Shown piece after piece: positions 20,679 to 31,504 of a DNA stretch of 64,000 nt (positions within the stretch are counted from its first letter, which is position 1; the number at the start of each line of letters is the position of its first letter). The notes under the pieces were generated by a model. The model was given only the letters and a program-made list of their open reading frames with translations, was not told the DNA's origin and made no database searches. The DNA is from Rhizopus sp. PT2906. Taxonomy: Eukaryota > Mucoromycota > Mucoromycetes > Mucorales > Rhizopodaceae. The DNA is taken from positions 186,001 through 250,000 of the forward strand of contig JAMYHX010000010.1 of NCBI GenBank assembly GCA_025529335.1, read 5' to 3'. The position numbers and the translations under genes are program-made.

Positions 20679-22463
20679 GATTAAAAAAAAGTGAAAAACA
20701 GACCCTTTTGTACCTGAGCTTATTAAAACGTCACATCGCCGCAATTTTGCACGCTGATATCCTCTAGCTTCGCCAAACCATTGCTTACACATATTGTAGG
20801 ATATCAGTCATGACTTGGACCACTTGTTCATTTATCAAAGAGGATAGCTGTTCAAGATCAACTTTTTGGTATGAATTTTTAATGGCTAAAGCTTGCTCTC
20901 TTTAATATTAAGTTCATACTTGGATATAAGCCTCTGTAAACAATACAGAGCATTGCTCACGATAATACTAGACTATTACTTTGTATGGTCAATATAAAAG
21001 TAGCAACGGCTTAACGGAGAAAGTAAGCAAATTTATTTAATCTGGGCCATCTGCTACATTTGAGTACAGTATTAGATAAAGTTTGATAATGCAAAAATGG
21101 CATGAAGCGGAGCACGACTTTAGATATATCAGGCGATTGTTTATTTTCCAGTTTTAGTTGTTTTACACTATTCCCAGAAAGTAATGTCATTCCAAGATGT
21201 CGTATTTTGTATATTTTGTATTATCAATTTTCGAATTATGTGACATTACTTGTAGAAAAAACTGTATAATCTTGTTATGATAGGAAAGGTTCGTATTATA
21301 ATACAAAGAAAGGTAGCAGCCTGCTTGGAATATGTGTATTTTGAAAAAGAAAAGCAGTGACCAAGATCAGCATATGAAGGATCAAAGGACTTCCAGAGGA
21401 GAATAAATCAACATTTAGACTTGTTTTAATTTACTATAAATTTGCTCTGATTGTGTAACAAGACGACAGTCATACCACGGGATAAGTCAGTATGCTGTAA
21501 TGAAAGCTGATATTAGCAACCCTGGTGATGTGCTTTCTCACTCATGCTTCATGTATGATTTTAATGATGAAATCATTTGTTTAAAAATGGCAGGCATTGT
21601 TTTTGTTCATAAAAACTTCTTTTGACTAATTGATTTCATATGGCTGACTGACAACCTTACTAGAGTCATATCAGGGGTCATTTTTATAAATTATGATCCT
21701 GGTACCCATATTTATTATTTATTATGTTAGCTTGGGTAAACTATAAAAAGAGCCAATAGTCATTTCTTGTACAAAAAAATCATTGACATGAGTGTAGTTC
21801 CTTCAGTAACTTTTGATAGGGCTTTGTGTAATGACTTCCTCTCCATATATTAAAAAAAGAAAAGATCAAGTGACTAAGGGTCATATTTGATGGTACACCA
21901 AAGGATAGACTGTATCTATCATTCAATTGGTTCGTGTTATTGATGAATGCGAATACGTCCAAGTTTATGGCAAATAGGGCTCGTAAAACCTATTTTTGGT
22001 ATTGCATAAACGAATACTAAAACGAGATGCTGTTACACCAATACATGGCTTGCTGCCTTGCACTCCTTATGACAGAGGTTCCTTGCTCATTTCTGTATTA
22101 TTTAAGCTCAAAAGGGAGGAGAAAGAAGAAGAAAGGGGTTACGATAGCGGAGGCTAATGTTGTCAAAAAGAGAAGCGTTGATGTAAAGGAGAAGGTTTGT
22201 GTTAGGGCAATCGGCACGGCCACAGCTCGACTTTTACGCCTGTGAATATCAAGAATGGCGAAAGATCATCTTTTGCTTTGTCCTTTTTACACAACTCTCC
22301 TTTTTACCAAAGAATTCGTAGTACAGCCTTATCCTGTGATATGCTTACATGGTTCTCCATATCAGCAGGACTCTCATTCACTCTCATCTTACTTGCATAA
22401 GTCACATCTCTGCATTTCTCTCTTTTTTTTTCCTTTTTCTTTTTTGCTTTAATACAAGATAGA
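20679..22463. other. 1.8-kb intergenic region, no gene seen
   Basis: Short frames occur (21780-21962 minus, 22027-22245 plus), but none has a recognisable domain or splice context. A pyrimidine-rich tract at about 22420-22450 precedes the next gene's ATG. Confidence 0.4.
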
Positions 22464-23032
22464 ATGTCAACTGCCGATGAAGATTACTTTGCAATCGATT
22501 CAAATAGAATACCTAAAAATAATAAGGCATTACCAAGTGACCTGATGACGCCATTTAGTACAAGTAGTGAAGATCAAACAAGATCTCTGTATTCCAGACG
22601 AAGGTTTATTCCTAATAGATGGACAACACCGAGTATAAAGAGTATCCGCACAGCCAAACTAAAAAGAATGCGCTTACTGATCAAACAACCACACCTACCC
22701 GAATTTGAAACTCAGACTTTTTGTGAAAATTGTGAAAAATACATACAAACAAGGGTGCGGTATCGAAATGGATCGTTAGTATGGCTATTATTCTTTATGC
22801 TGTAAGTATCAATTGCCCTTGGTTTTTGTTTATTGCTAATTCGCGTTTTTCTTTTTCTCTTTTTAGTCTACTCTGTACTGTCATCCTTTGCTGGGTACCA
22901 TTCTACGTCAAGTACTTTAAAGGCAAATATTTAATAATAGAACATTAAGCCCATAAGCTAATTCCGAGTATAGATGTAGCACATTACTGTCCTGGCTGTG
23001 GAAGGAAGATTGGGACGCATTATAGACTATAA
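22464..23032 (+). CDS. LITAF-domain membrane-associated protein
   Basis: Three exons (22464-22801, 22867-22922, 22974-23032) give 150 residues. The N-terminal about 90 residues are polar and basic. The C-terminus is a LITAF-like zinc domain: TFCENCEKYIQTRV with the first CxxC knuckle, a hydrophobic membrane-inserting helix (LVWLLFFML LLCTVILCW), then KDVAHYCPGCGRKIG with the second knuckle. LITAF proteins sit on endosomal or vacuolar membranes. The second intron has a GC donor (GCAAAT) and an AG acceptor. Without splicing it, the frame hits a stop before the second zinc knuckle, so the GC-AG intron is well supported by the protein. Confidence 0.75.
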
Positions 23033-23292
23033 ATAAACAAATATATACACAAGGGGAAACAACACAACTTTGATTGGCCAATAGACAAACCTTTTAGTAC
23101 ACGTGTAATTTAGAAAAAAGGTAGGGTGAGTTTTTACCTTTCAAAAAAAAAGATCGTCAAGGCCAGCTTGCTACTATAAATTACATTATTTCAATCTCCA
23201 CTTGAATTGTTAATTTAATAAATCTGCCAATAAAGTCTAGGTTCCTCTCTCTTCTCTTTTCTTTCTTATAATCCTTTATTCAAACTAAAAAT

Positions 23293-24877
23293 ATGGTTGC
23301 TGTCAAGAATATCTGTTGTATTGGTGCTGGTTATGTTGGTACGTGCCATATTTTATAAGCAAAACGGTAAAAGGTAGTAATTCTGTTAATGGTTAGGTGG
23401 TCCTACTTGTGCTGTCATTGCCTACAAATGTCATCACATCAAGGTGACCATCGTCGATTTGAACCAAGCTCGTATCGACGCTTGGAATTCTGACAAGTTA
23501 CCTATTTATGAGCCCGGTTTAGAAGAAATTGTGTTTGACCGTCGTGACAAGAACTTGTTCTTTACAACAGATGTTGACACTGCCATTCAAGAAGCTGATT
23601 TAATCTTCGTCTCGGTCAACACTCCTACCAAGAAGACTGGTTTGGGTGCTGGTATGGCTGCTGACCTTGCGTAAGTAGAACACGATAGGAATATAAAAAG
23701 GAGGGTAACTTATGGTCTGTTAGTTACATCGAAGGTGCTACTCGTCGTATCGCTCAAGTCGCCAAGACCTCCAAGATTGTGGTCGAAAAGTCCACTGTGC
23801 CCTGCCGTACTGCTCAAAGTATGCGCACTATTTTAGAAGCTAACTCAACCGAAGGTATCCGCTTCGATATTTTATCTAACCCCGAATTTTTGGCTGAGGG
23901 TACTGCCATCAGAGATCTTCTCGAACCTGATCGTGTCTTGATCGGTGCTCTTCAAACACCCGAAGGTATCAAGGCTCAAGAAGCTTTGGTTGATGTCTAT
24001 GCCAACTGGGTTCCTAAAGACCGCGTTATCACTACCAACCTTTGGTCTTCCGAACTTTCTAAATTGGTAAGTTCATTTTTTGGAAAAAGAGAAAAAAGTA
24101 ACTTATGTGTGTGTGTTATAGGCTGCCAATGCTATGCTTGCTCAACGTATCTCTTCCATTAACTCCCTCTCTGCCGTCTGTGAAGCTACTGGCGCTGATG
24201 TTGATGAAGTTGCTTATGCTTGTGGTCGTGATACCCGTTTAGGATCCAAGTTTTTGAAAGCTTCTGTCGGTTTCGGTGGATCATGTTTCCAAAAGGATAT
24301 TCTCAACTTGGTCTATTTGGCACGTCAATTAAATCTTCCTGAAGTTGCCGATTATTGGCACCAAGTCGTCATTATGAATGAATACCAAAAGAAGCGATTC
24401 GTCCGCAAAATTATTTCTACTCTCTTCAATACAATCACCAACAAGCGTATTGCTGTTCTTGGTTTCGCCTTCAAGAAGGATACTGGAGATACCCGTGAAT
24501 CAGCTGCTATTACCCTTATCAAGGATTTCCTTCAAGAAAATGCACGTGTTGCTATCTATGATCCCAAGGTGGAATCTGAACAGATCTACATGGACCTTTC
24601 AGAACCCGGTGTGGTTGATAACCGCAAAGAACTTGATAAGCAAATTACTATCTGCTCTAGTGCCTATGAAGCCGCCCAAGGTGCTGATGCTGTTGTCATC
24701 GTGACCGAATGGGATGAATTCAAATCAGACGCTCTTGACTACCAAAAGATCTACGACACCATGAACAAGCCAGCTTTCTTATTTGATGGTCGTTTACTCG
24801 TTGACGCTGTCCAGCTCCGTGAGATCGGATTCAAGGTACACGTTATTGGTAAGAATGAATTGGCTGGCACTGTTTAA
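23293..24877 (+). CDS. UDP-glucose 6-dehydrogenase
   Basis: Four exons (23293-23338, 23397-23670, 23724-24066, 24122-24877) encode 472 residues, the full family length. The enzyme oxidises UDP-glucose to UDP-glucuronate with two NAD+. Visible landmarks are the Rossmann motif IGAGYVGGPT (residues about 9-18), VEKSTVP, NPEFLAEGTA, and the catalytic cysteine in GFGGSCFQKD, plus VLGFAFKKDTGDTRESAA in the C-terminal domain. UDP-glucuronate feeds the glucuronan polymers (mucoran/mucoric acid) that are typical of Mucorales walls, so the gene fits the inferred host. The preceding CT-rich leader and favourable codons suggest good expression. Identity is firm. Confidence 0.95.
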
Positions 24878-25588
24878 ATACATGTATACATCTCTTCCAT
24901 TTGTCACATTCCCCACCCTTTCTTTTTCACATTTTACATTTCAATCAAAAATAAAAAGATATAGCAACACACGCACCAGCTTGGCATATGCCCAAATATA
25001 GTAGTGTAATATTCCTTTTCATATATCTGTGCTACTTAGTTTTGCTTACCTAAGATACTCGTATACCTTTTGGAAGAATGATGGTGCAAGACAGTCATGG
25101 CCTGAAAAGGTGACTGGACAACCTTGTTGCCAATATCAGTAACTATTTGTGGGAATAGTATCCTTTTTGAGCATGAGCTCTCGTTTTTGCATTGCTCTTG
25201 AATGACATAGATCAAACTTATTGTATGCGTCCTATAACGAAATCTTGTTGTTTTTAACAGATGAGCTTAAGCAGTTAAAGAGCCGTGTAGATCATGTTAT
25301 TATAAGAGAAAGTCTACTAGGATTTTTTCACTTGCTGTATTTACTTTCATTTTTATGGGCATTGTATTCACTTATTTACATGAATGGTATAGGATCAAGG
25401 TACAAGCACCCAATACACTCAATGATGTTCAATCCAGATGATTTTATTTTAATGCATTAGTTTACTACTAACGATTCAAAAGAGACTAGACAGCATCGTT
25501 CACAACACTTATCAATTGCCCCAGCTAATCTTCAAGAATACAACACGGTGTTGTTAGGTACTAAACTAGCACATCTAGTACAAAGTAG
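24878..25588. other. Intergenic, fragmentary frames only
   Basis: Downstream of the UDP-glucose dehydrogenase gene there is no complete gene. The frame at 25221-25460 (plus) includes a short helical segment (DELKQLKSRVDHVIIRE) and may be the start of the relic that follows. Confidence 0.35.
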
Positions 25589-25997
25589 CACAATGACGCT
25601 GGTTCTTTTTCTGAGCTTATAAAATCTTTTATAATCAGGATTCTGTACAACTTTACTGACAGCCAAAAGCATGATCCTACCGTTGATTTTGACAAGAATT
25701 GTGTTAAAGGGAGCATGACTAGAATATCAGAGCTGCTTCTGTACAACGACAAACTAGAAATGAATGACCATCTAGAAGCTGACCTTTTGTATGAAGTATG
25801 TCCATTCCTTAATAGAGCGTGCAGAGACAAAGAAGTCAAGGTGTTGTTCAGTGAAAGAGCAAGTGTGGCCGATGTTTTTGCCAGAAATGAAGAGAGAGCT
25901 CGAGGCTAAAGACAGAGGGTTAAGAAAAGCTATAGATGCAAAGATCGACATTCTTTTCAAGATATGCGACAATAAACATAGTGTATGCAAAGCATGA
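25589..25997 (+). pseudogene. Decayed member of a repeated mucoralean gene family
   Basis: One frame is open from a TAG at 25586 to 25909 (includes HLEADLLYEVCPFLNRACRD and KVLFSERASVADVFARNEE). The next frame, +1 shifted, continues at about 25885 with KRELEAKDRGLRKAIDAKID and ILFKICDNKHSVCKA, then stops. The two halves overlap as expected for one ORF broken by a frameshift. The motif order resembles an unnamed repetitive protein family I have met in Rhizopus/Mucor genomes. I cannot give it a function. There is no start codon and no C-terminal half. Confidence 0.45.
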
Positions 25998-26254
25998 AAA
26001 GGTCACCTCACTGTTCAATAACATAAAGAGTCTAAGCAACTTTATTTTATTTACCGAATACACTTTATCTTTTTAAAGACTTTAAAAAAAAAAAAAACAG
26101 TAGACATAATAGTTTATAAAAAGGCATACTTTAGTAGATATTTTTATTCTCTCTTTCTGGTGGATAAAGATTGCACACTAAGCGCCACAAGAAAGTACCG
26201 TGACATTCATGGTGCTTTAAAGTGTGTAACAACTTAATTTTCTTTTCTTTTATC

Positions 26255-26978
26255 ATGTCTTATTACGGCACTTTACCCACACATACTCACGAAGAAGAGC
26301 AGGAGATCACTTGGCGTCACAAGCTTGGAGAATATTTAGAAGACCAAAAGTTCCATATTGGCATTCTATGTCTGACATTAGTTGATGCTGCCTCTGTGTT
26401 CATTCAAATCATTTATACTTTCTTTCACGAATGTCATGCTCCTTTTAACAATATACACGATAACACTCATTGGTTAATTGTTGCCTTTGAAATGGCAGAG
26501 GTTATCAGTGTTTGTATCTGTGTCTTGTTTATTCTCGAAATTACCTTATCTCTTATTGCGTTTGGTCCACGATATTTTCTGCCTGGTTGGCCACACTGGA
26601 AGCTTCATGTATTTGATGCTGCAGGTAAGGGACTGAATAGTCAAGAAAAAAACTAAAACTCATATGTTTATATCTAGTGGTTATTACAACATTTGTATTG
26701 GAGATTGTGTTAAAAGGAAAAGAAAGAGAAGTAGCTGGGTAAAAAAAAAAAAAAAAAGGGAAAAGGGGGAGACATTAACTTTTTTTTTGATCAGGTTATT
26801 GATCATATTCCGTCTTTGGCGTGTTGTCAAGGTGATTGAAGCGGTAGTATTAAGCATGAGCTTTACACATCAAGAAGAACTGGAAAAATTAAAGGAGCGT
26901 AATGAAGAACTACAAGAAAAGTTAAAGCAAGTAGAGCAAAGGAATAGAGAATTAGAACAGCAAGTCGGGCAAAATTGA
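26255..26978 (+). CDS. Voltage-gated proton channel (Hv1/HVCN1-like)
   Basis: Three exons (26255-26624, 26678-26738, 26795-26978) give 204 residues. The product is a lone voltage-sensor domain with four TM helices and no pore domain. S1 carries the Asp expected for the proton selectivity filter (CLTLVDAASVF). S2 and S3 follow (VISVCICVLFILEITLSL; WKLHVFDAAVITTFVLEI). S4 has the Hv1-type RLWRVVKVIEAVV charge pattern. The C-terminus is a strong coiled coil (ELEKLKERNEELQEKLKQVE), as in dimeric animal Hv1. Such channels export H+ on depolarisation and compensate charge for NADPH oxidase. The proposed role in hyphal pH control is inference. Confidence 0.85.
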
Positions 26979-27017
26979 AGAGAAATTTATTAGTGTCTAT
27001 AATGTATGTACAATGAG

Positions 27018-28633
27018 CTATGTTTCTTGATTATTATTGGTGGTGGAATTATTGCTATTACTTGTATTGTAGTTCGATAAATAAGAAGAAGCTAATATAA
27101 ACATGGGCCTTCGTTTTGAACTATTCTGTGAAGGAGACAGTGGCGAATCTGGCTTGGGTGATTCAGCAGATTTGATGTTTGTTGGTTTTTTCTTTTCCTT
27201 CTTGGTTGACTTGGCTTCATCATTATTTATAAATTTATTTACATCAGTTACATGCTTAAACGTAAGTTGATTGTTCTTTTGTTTGGCAATATTCAGATTA
27301 TTCAGAATGGCATCGTTTGTCGGATTATTTACATTCGCTGTCCTCTCACGGGCCATCCTGAGCGCACTATGAGCTAATCGAACATTTTTGCTATATCTAA
27401 TCTTCTTTCCATTGCTTGTTCGTTTTGGAACAGTTGTTGGTGGTATAAACTCAAGAGGCTGTGGTGAAGGTGCATCAAAGATATTGCTATTCAAATTTAA
27501 ATTGTCTACAGAAAGAGAATTTAAAAAGTCTAGTGAGCTTATATCCATCATCTCCGTCGATGCTTGCTCTTGCTCTGTTTGTTGCATTGTAGTAGCTGAG
27601 GTTGTTTGTGATGATGACATCTGAAGACCGTTGTTGGTATTATTGCTAGTGCCTTGAGATTCGTCATTGTTCAAGTCTAGAGGTTCGAAGAGATCGCTGT
27701 TGAACATTTCATGAAACAGTGCCATCTCATTCATCGACGTATCCTGATCCTCCTTTTTAGTGACTGTAGGGCCGTTATCCTTTTGATTACCACAATTTTC
27801 TGGTGTAGAAGGCATGTTCACTGACAATCCAAATGATATATCTTGTATAATCTTGTTTAATCGCTTTACTTCCTCTGTCAAGTCATCCACTGTCTTGTGC
27901 AATCTTCCACAATATCCTTCACAGTGAGCCTTTGCTTGATTTAACGTGCCAATAAATGGACACCCTTCATGTGCATATGGACATGTATAAGATTGGCATT
28001 CGCTCTCGTGCTTCCCTAGATCCTTTCTTAAAAATGGTTGACATAAAGGCATATTATTTGGACATGTCATCTGCTGATATGGGCATTCATCTATATGTTG
28101 CTTCATGTTGATCTTTAACAAATTCTTTTCTGTACATCCATTTTCAGTATTGGGACATGGGCAGAGTACATATTCACACTACATTCAATGAGTTTTTGGT
28201 GGTATAAAGTTATCTTTATCTGCTTACATGTTCTATGTGGCTATCTCCTCGAAGTCCTTGCCATGGACAGCCGTTGATATGATTGGGACATTGAATGCGC
28301 AGTCGACTGATCTGCCTTTGCGCAAATTTCGATAGTTGGAAAGAAGTTTTGTCGATGGTTGTGAAGCATAATGGACAAGTGTTTTCTGTTTCTATATGCT
28401 TTTGAATACATTTACTACAAAACAAATGATCTATTCATTTGTTAATGACAACATTATGAGATTGGGTACACTGAGCTATACCTTCTGGACAATGAACTTG
28501 AATAGGCTCATCCAAGACATCTAATATATGTTAGTACTGTGTCCTTTTCTTCTTTTGTTGGCTAACCTTGACAGATACCACATAGCAACTCAGGACAAGG
28601 TTCTCCTATCAAAAGGTCTATTTGTCTAAGCAT
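27018..28633 (-). CDS. RING and TRAF-type zinc-finger protein, putative E3 ligase
   Basis: Four exons (28567-28633, 28482-28520, 28228-28430, 27018-28178) encode about 489 residues. The N-terminal RING (about 17-65) shows C-GI-C, a Cys in VHCPED, HLFCSKC and CPLC. Two or three TRAF-type zinc fingers follow (about 85-205, including CPNHINGCPWQG, CPYQQMTCPNNM and CPYAHEGCPFIG), then a short coiled coil (VDDLTEEVKRLNKIIQD). The C-terminal half is Asn/Ser-rich, acidic then basic, with no MATH/TRAF-C domain visible. It probably ubiquitinates an unknown substrate. The zinc ligands are intact. The start is the first ATG before the RING. Confidence 0.75.
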
Positions 28634-29146
28634 ATACACAAGAGAATATATGACAAGTGGAAAAAAAGGAAAATAAAAAAGGTTTTTACGACAACACGAA
28701 GAAAAAGTCTCCCCTAATATGGGAATGTACAAAAAAACTACGCGTTCACGAAAAAAATCTCTTGCGTGAAAAACACGTCTGACTAATCGCCGATTTAATT
28801 CATTCGTTATAGTAAAAAATAAGAGCTTTATTATTTATAAAATATTGTTGTCAAGGCATGAAAAGAATGTCTTTACAAAAAGGGATATAGGTTTGCTTGT
28901 TGACATGAAAGGGGCTTAATTTAGACAGTTAGCATAAAGATTTAAGTTGTAACCTATAAATTGAATTACATGCAATGTATCTGCTGTACGTTCAATGACA
29001 GTTCTGAAAGCATAGAAAGTTGTATAGAATTTGCTTCAAAATCTGCAGGCGTTGTGTTCAGTTACTTAAAGGTTGTTGCTACGAAAAGGTAGTAGTGTCA
29101 ATAAAAACCTATAGAAAAAGAAACAAAAATTGTATTACTATTCATA
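28634..29146. other. Intergenic, nothing recognised
   Basis: Upstream region of the RING/TRAF gene, AT-rich. The small frame at 29020-29205 has no protein features. TTCACGCAAG-like and TTTTTCGTG motifs near 28745-28775 may be regulatory, but I cannot support that. Confidence 0.35.
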
Positions 29147-29484
29147 TCAATTGTTTGATAACCACAGTAATTTTCTGTATCTTTTTGTTACAAGACGGTT
29201 ACTGAAAGACAACTTGGGTAGGTTATTTCCTATTTGGTCAGCATCTGACTTGTCCCACATGAATTTCATTAGAAATAAATAGAACAAGATAAAGTGTTGC
29301 TCACATACGGTACACACAAGGTTGTTCTCCTGTGGTTTAAATGAGCATAGATCGTTGCATACTAGGCGACAGGGAACGAAACAATGTTTGTTACTACGAT
29401 TTATGGTAGAAGTCAAGAGCAAAAAGTATATACCTTGATGGTAACATGTATGACACATGTCGTTGTCCTTGTCATGTGAACAAT
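29147..29484 (-). pseudogene. Cysteine-rich coding-like fragment, unknown
   Basis: A segment bounded by an acceptor-like CTACAG (29485-29490) reads CSHDKDNDMCHTCYHQ, and a following segment reads VCNDLCSFKPQENNLVCTVC. The Cys/His spacing looks zinc-binding, as at the end of some transposases. Joining them needs an intron whose phases fit only with one particular acceptor. There is no start codon. It may be a transposon relic or exons of a gene I cannot reconstruct. Confidence 0.3.
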
Positions 29485-30631
29485 CTGTAGGAACTAAATA
29501 GAGTCATAGTTCAACAAGAGAATAACAAGCTGTTATTTAAAGACAACAGTAGATGAACAGGGTATATTCTTTGAATCTTTCACCCTTAAATTACACCAAT
29601 TCTCTTTATGCAAAATATTAACTTGCAAAAGATGAAAAAGCTGTTGGAGGAATATTCAAGAGTGGGTTTACTCAATATAGCTGAGAATACACTGTAAAAG
29701 AACATTCAGATAAATTTTTAACCGATAGTGTAATCAATTATAAAGTGAAAAAAAAACATGTATAATCTATTACCAAGGGAGTAAAAAAGACTGAAGGATC
29801 AGTCTAGACACACACACACATATGTATATAAAAGGGGGAGAAAGGGGATGTAAGCGGTAATAGTCAAGAACTGTTTTGCATAATGCATCCAAGAAAAGGC
29901 GGAAATCGAATTTATATATAGTTAATCAACAATTGCATGAATTTCAAGAAAAAGCTAAAGAATGAAATATAGTTGAAGGAATACAGATAATTTGTATTGA
30001 GTAACAGAGTTAAAAAAGACAATAAACTAACACTAAATTCGGATGATCTCGGAAAATGTTTGTAAAGGGGAGACATAGAGGGTGTGTCCCTATGAGGACA
30101 TGAATGAATTTGATCACAAGCACATTTTATGATATAAAGCACGCCACAGGACATTTCCCTCTTTTTTTTTTTTCTCTTTTTTCTTTACTTTTCTCTCTCT
30201 CTCTACTTTAATTAATTAAATAACCAGCAACCACCATTATTCATCGTCTTTAGTCGATCTTCTTTTTTCTTTCTTCTTTAAACAAAGGATTCAATACAAG
30301 ATAATAGGAAGCAAACAAAAGGAAGAAGAAGCCTAAACAGTTTTTTTATCAATCAAAAAAGACAATAACAACAAGATAACCGTTAGAAACAATAACATTA
30401 TGTCTATTTGCTTTTCTACGGATTCAATTATTAGGATTTTTGATTTATTTCATGTTTACACATTCAAACTAACAACAACAACAACAAGAGCAATAATTAA
30501 ATAAGAAAAACAGTATAAATATATTCATACTTTTTATATCACAAAAAATCAATATCAAACAAAACAAAACAAAAAAATAGAAAAAAAGAGAAAAGTTACC
30601 AAAAAAAAAAGCATTATATTATCAATAGTTC
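29485..30631. promoter_or_regulatory. Upstream/leader region of the 30632 gene
   Basis: It contains a TATA-like TATATAAAAGG at 29826-29836, a pyrimidine tract (30155-30205), and then about 400 nt that are A-rich with CAA repeats (for example at 30471-30488), typical of an unstructured 5' leader. An ATG at 30400 opens a 34-codon upstream frame ending at 30504. Whether the leader is transcribed is not known. Confidence 0.4.
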
Positions 30632-31468
30632 ATGGCAAATATCAATATTCTATCTTATATTTTATCTCTTATTGGGTTTGGAACTACGACTGTTAACAAT
30701 ACCATCGATATAGTAACAAATACCAATAACAACGAAACAAGCTGTAACTTTTTATCAGCATCTACCCTTATTGTAAAGCACGAAGATATCATTGATGAAG
30801 AAAAGAAGTCGTTGGTCAAGAGAAATTTACTCAATGAAAATGTCGTTCAAAATTGGTTAAACCAACTTTCAAACGCAACCCTTTGTCAAATATTGTCCTC
30901 GGCTATCTCTGATTATCCTCAAATTGCGGATATCATTCATAGCTACTATTTTGGGAAGAAGGAGGTAATGGACCATGATGGTTGGGCCACTCAGTTGAAG
31001 TCATTGACTAAAAGAGCAGCCATAATTGCACATTCCCTGGATCACTATAGGGTCAGTGATCAGTTCAGTAGAGCATCCGAAGTGGCTACCTCGCTTCATC
31101 TCTTACTTCGTCAGTTCGCTCAGGATCTTTCGGTGCACGGACCGTCTCATGCGATCTTGTTTGGCTTGATCTTGGTTGCTCAGGAGGCATTAGGTGCTCC
31201 TAGTGAAGTTCGTCAGCAAATTTTCACTCATGATAAATTTGGCAGAATCCTCATCCTTGAAATGGCTAGTGTCCTCAAGAACTTCAAATTGCCATTATTG
31301 CCTAATGAGGATTGGCATCGAATCACATATCAAAAGGATAACTGGCTCGTTACTTTAGAACAGGTGTGTTCTAAAATGGCTAGATATGATATAACTTGGG
31401 AATACCGAAAAGAGTATCAAGATGTACCTATGATCGCTGCAAGATATTTCAAGCATTATGCCCATTAA
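30632..31468 (+). CDS. Helical protein of unknown function
   Basis: An intronless 278-residue frame. The N-terminus is hydrophobic, then Asn/Thr-rich (about 1-45). The rest is mostly helical: NVVQNWLNQLSNATLCQILS, AAIIAHSLDHYRVSDQF, ATSLHLLLRQFAQDL, and a C-terminus ending AARYFKHYAH. The segment with LSNATLCQILSSAISDYPQI recalls the L-x-x-L...H/YP core of Cut8/Sts1 proteasome-tethering factors, but the rest does not align in my memory, so I leave it unassigned. It converges with DSCC1; stop codons are 36 bp apart, so the 3' UTRs must overlap. Confidence 0.55.
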   Translation: MANINILSYILSLIGFGTTTVNNTIDIVTNTNNNETSCNFLSASTLIVKHEDIIDEEKKSLVKRNLLNENVVQNWLNQLSNATLCQILSSAISDYPQIADIIHSYYFGKKEVMDHDGWATQLKSLTKRAAIIAHSLDHYRVSDQFSRASEVATSLHLLLRQFAQDLSVHGPSHAILFGLILVAQEALGAPSEVRQQIFTHDKFGRILILEMASVLKNFKLPLLPNEDWHRITYQKDNWLVTLEQVCSKMARYDITWEYRKEYQDVPMIAARYFKHYAH

Positions 31469-31504
31469 TCATTCCCTTTCTGTATGCTCCCCCATTCGTT
31501 TTAT

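Noticed and set aside
30632..31468. Firm assignment to Cut8/Sts1
   Set aside because: Only one short helical segment recalls the family; the rest does not fit well enough.
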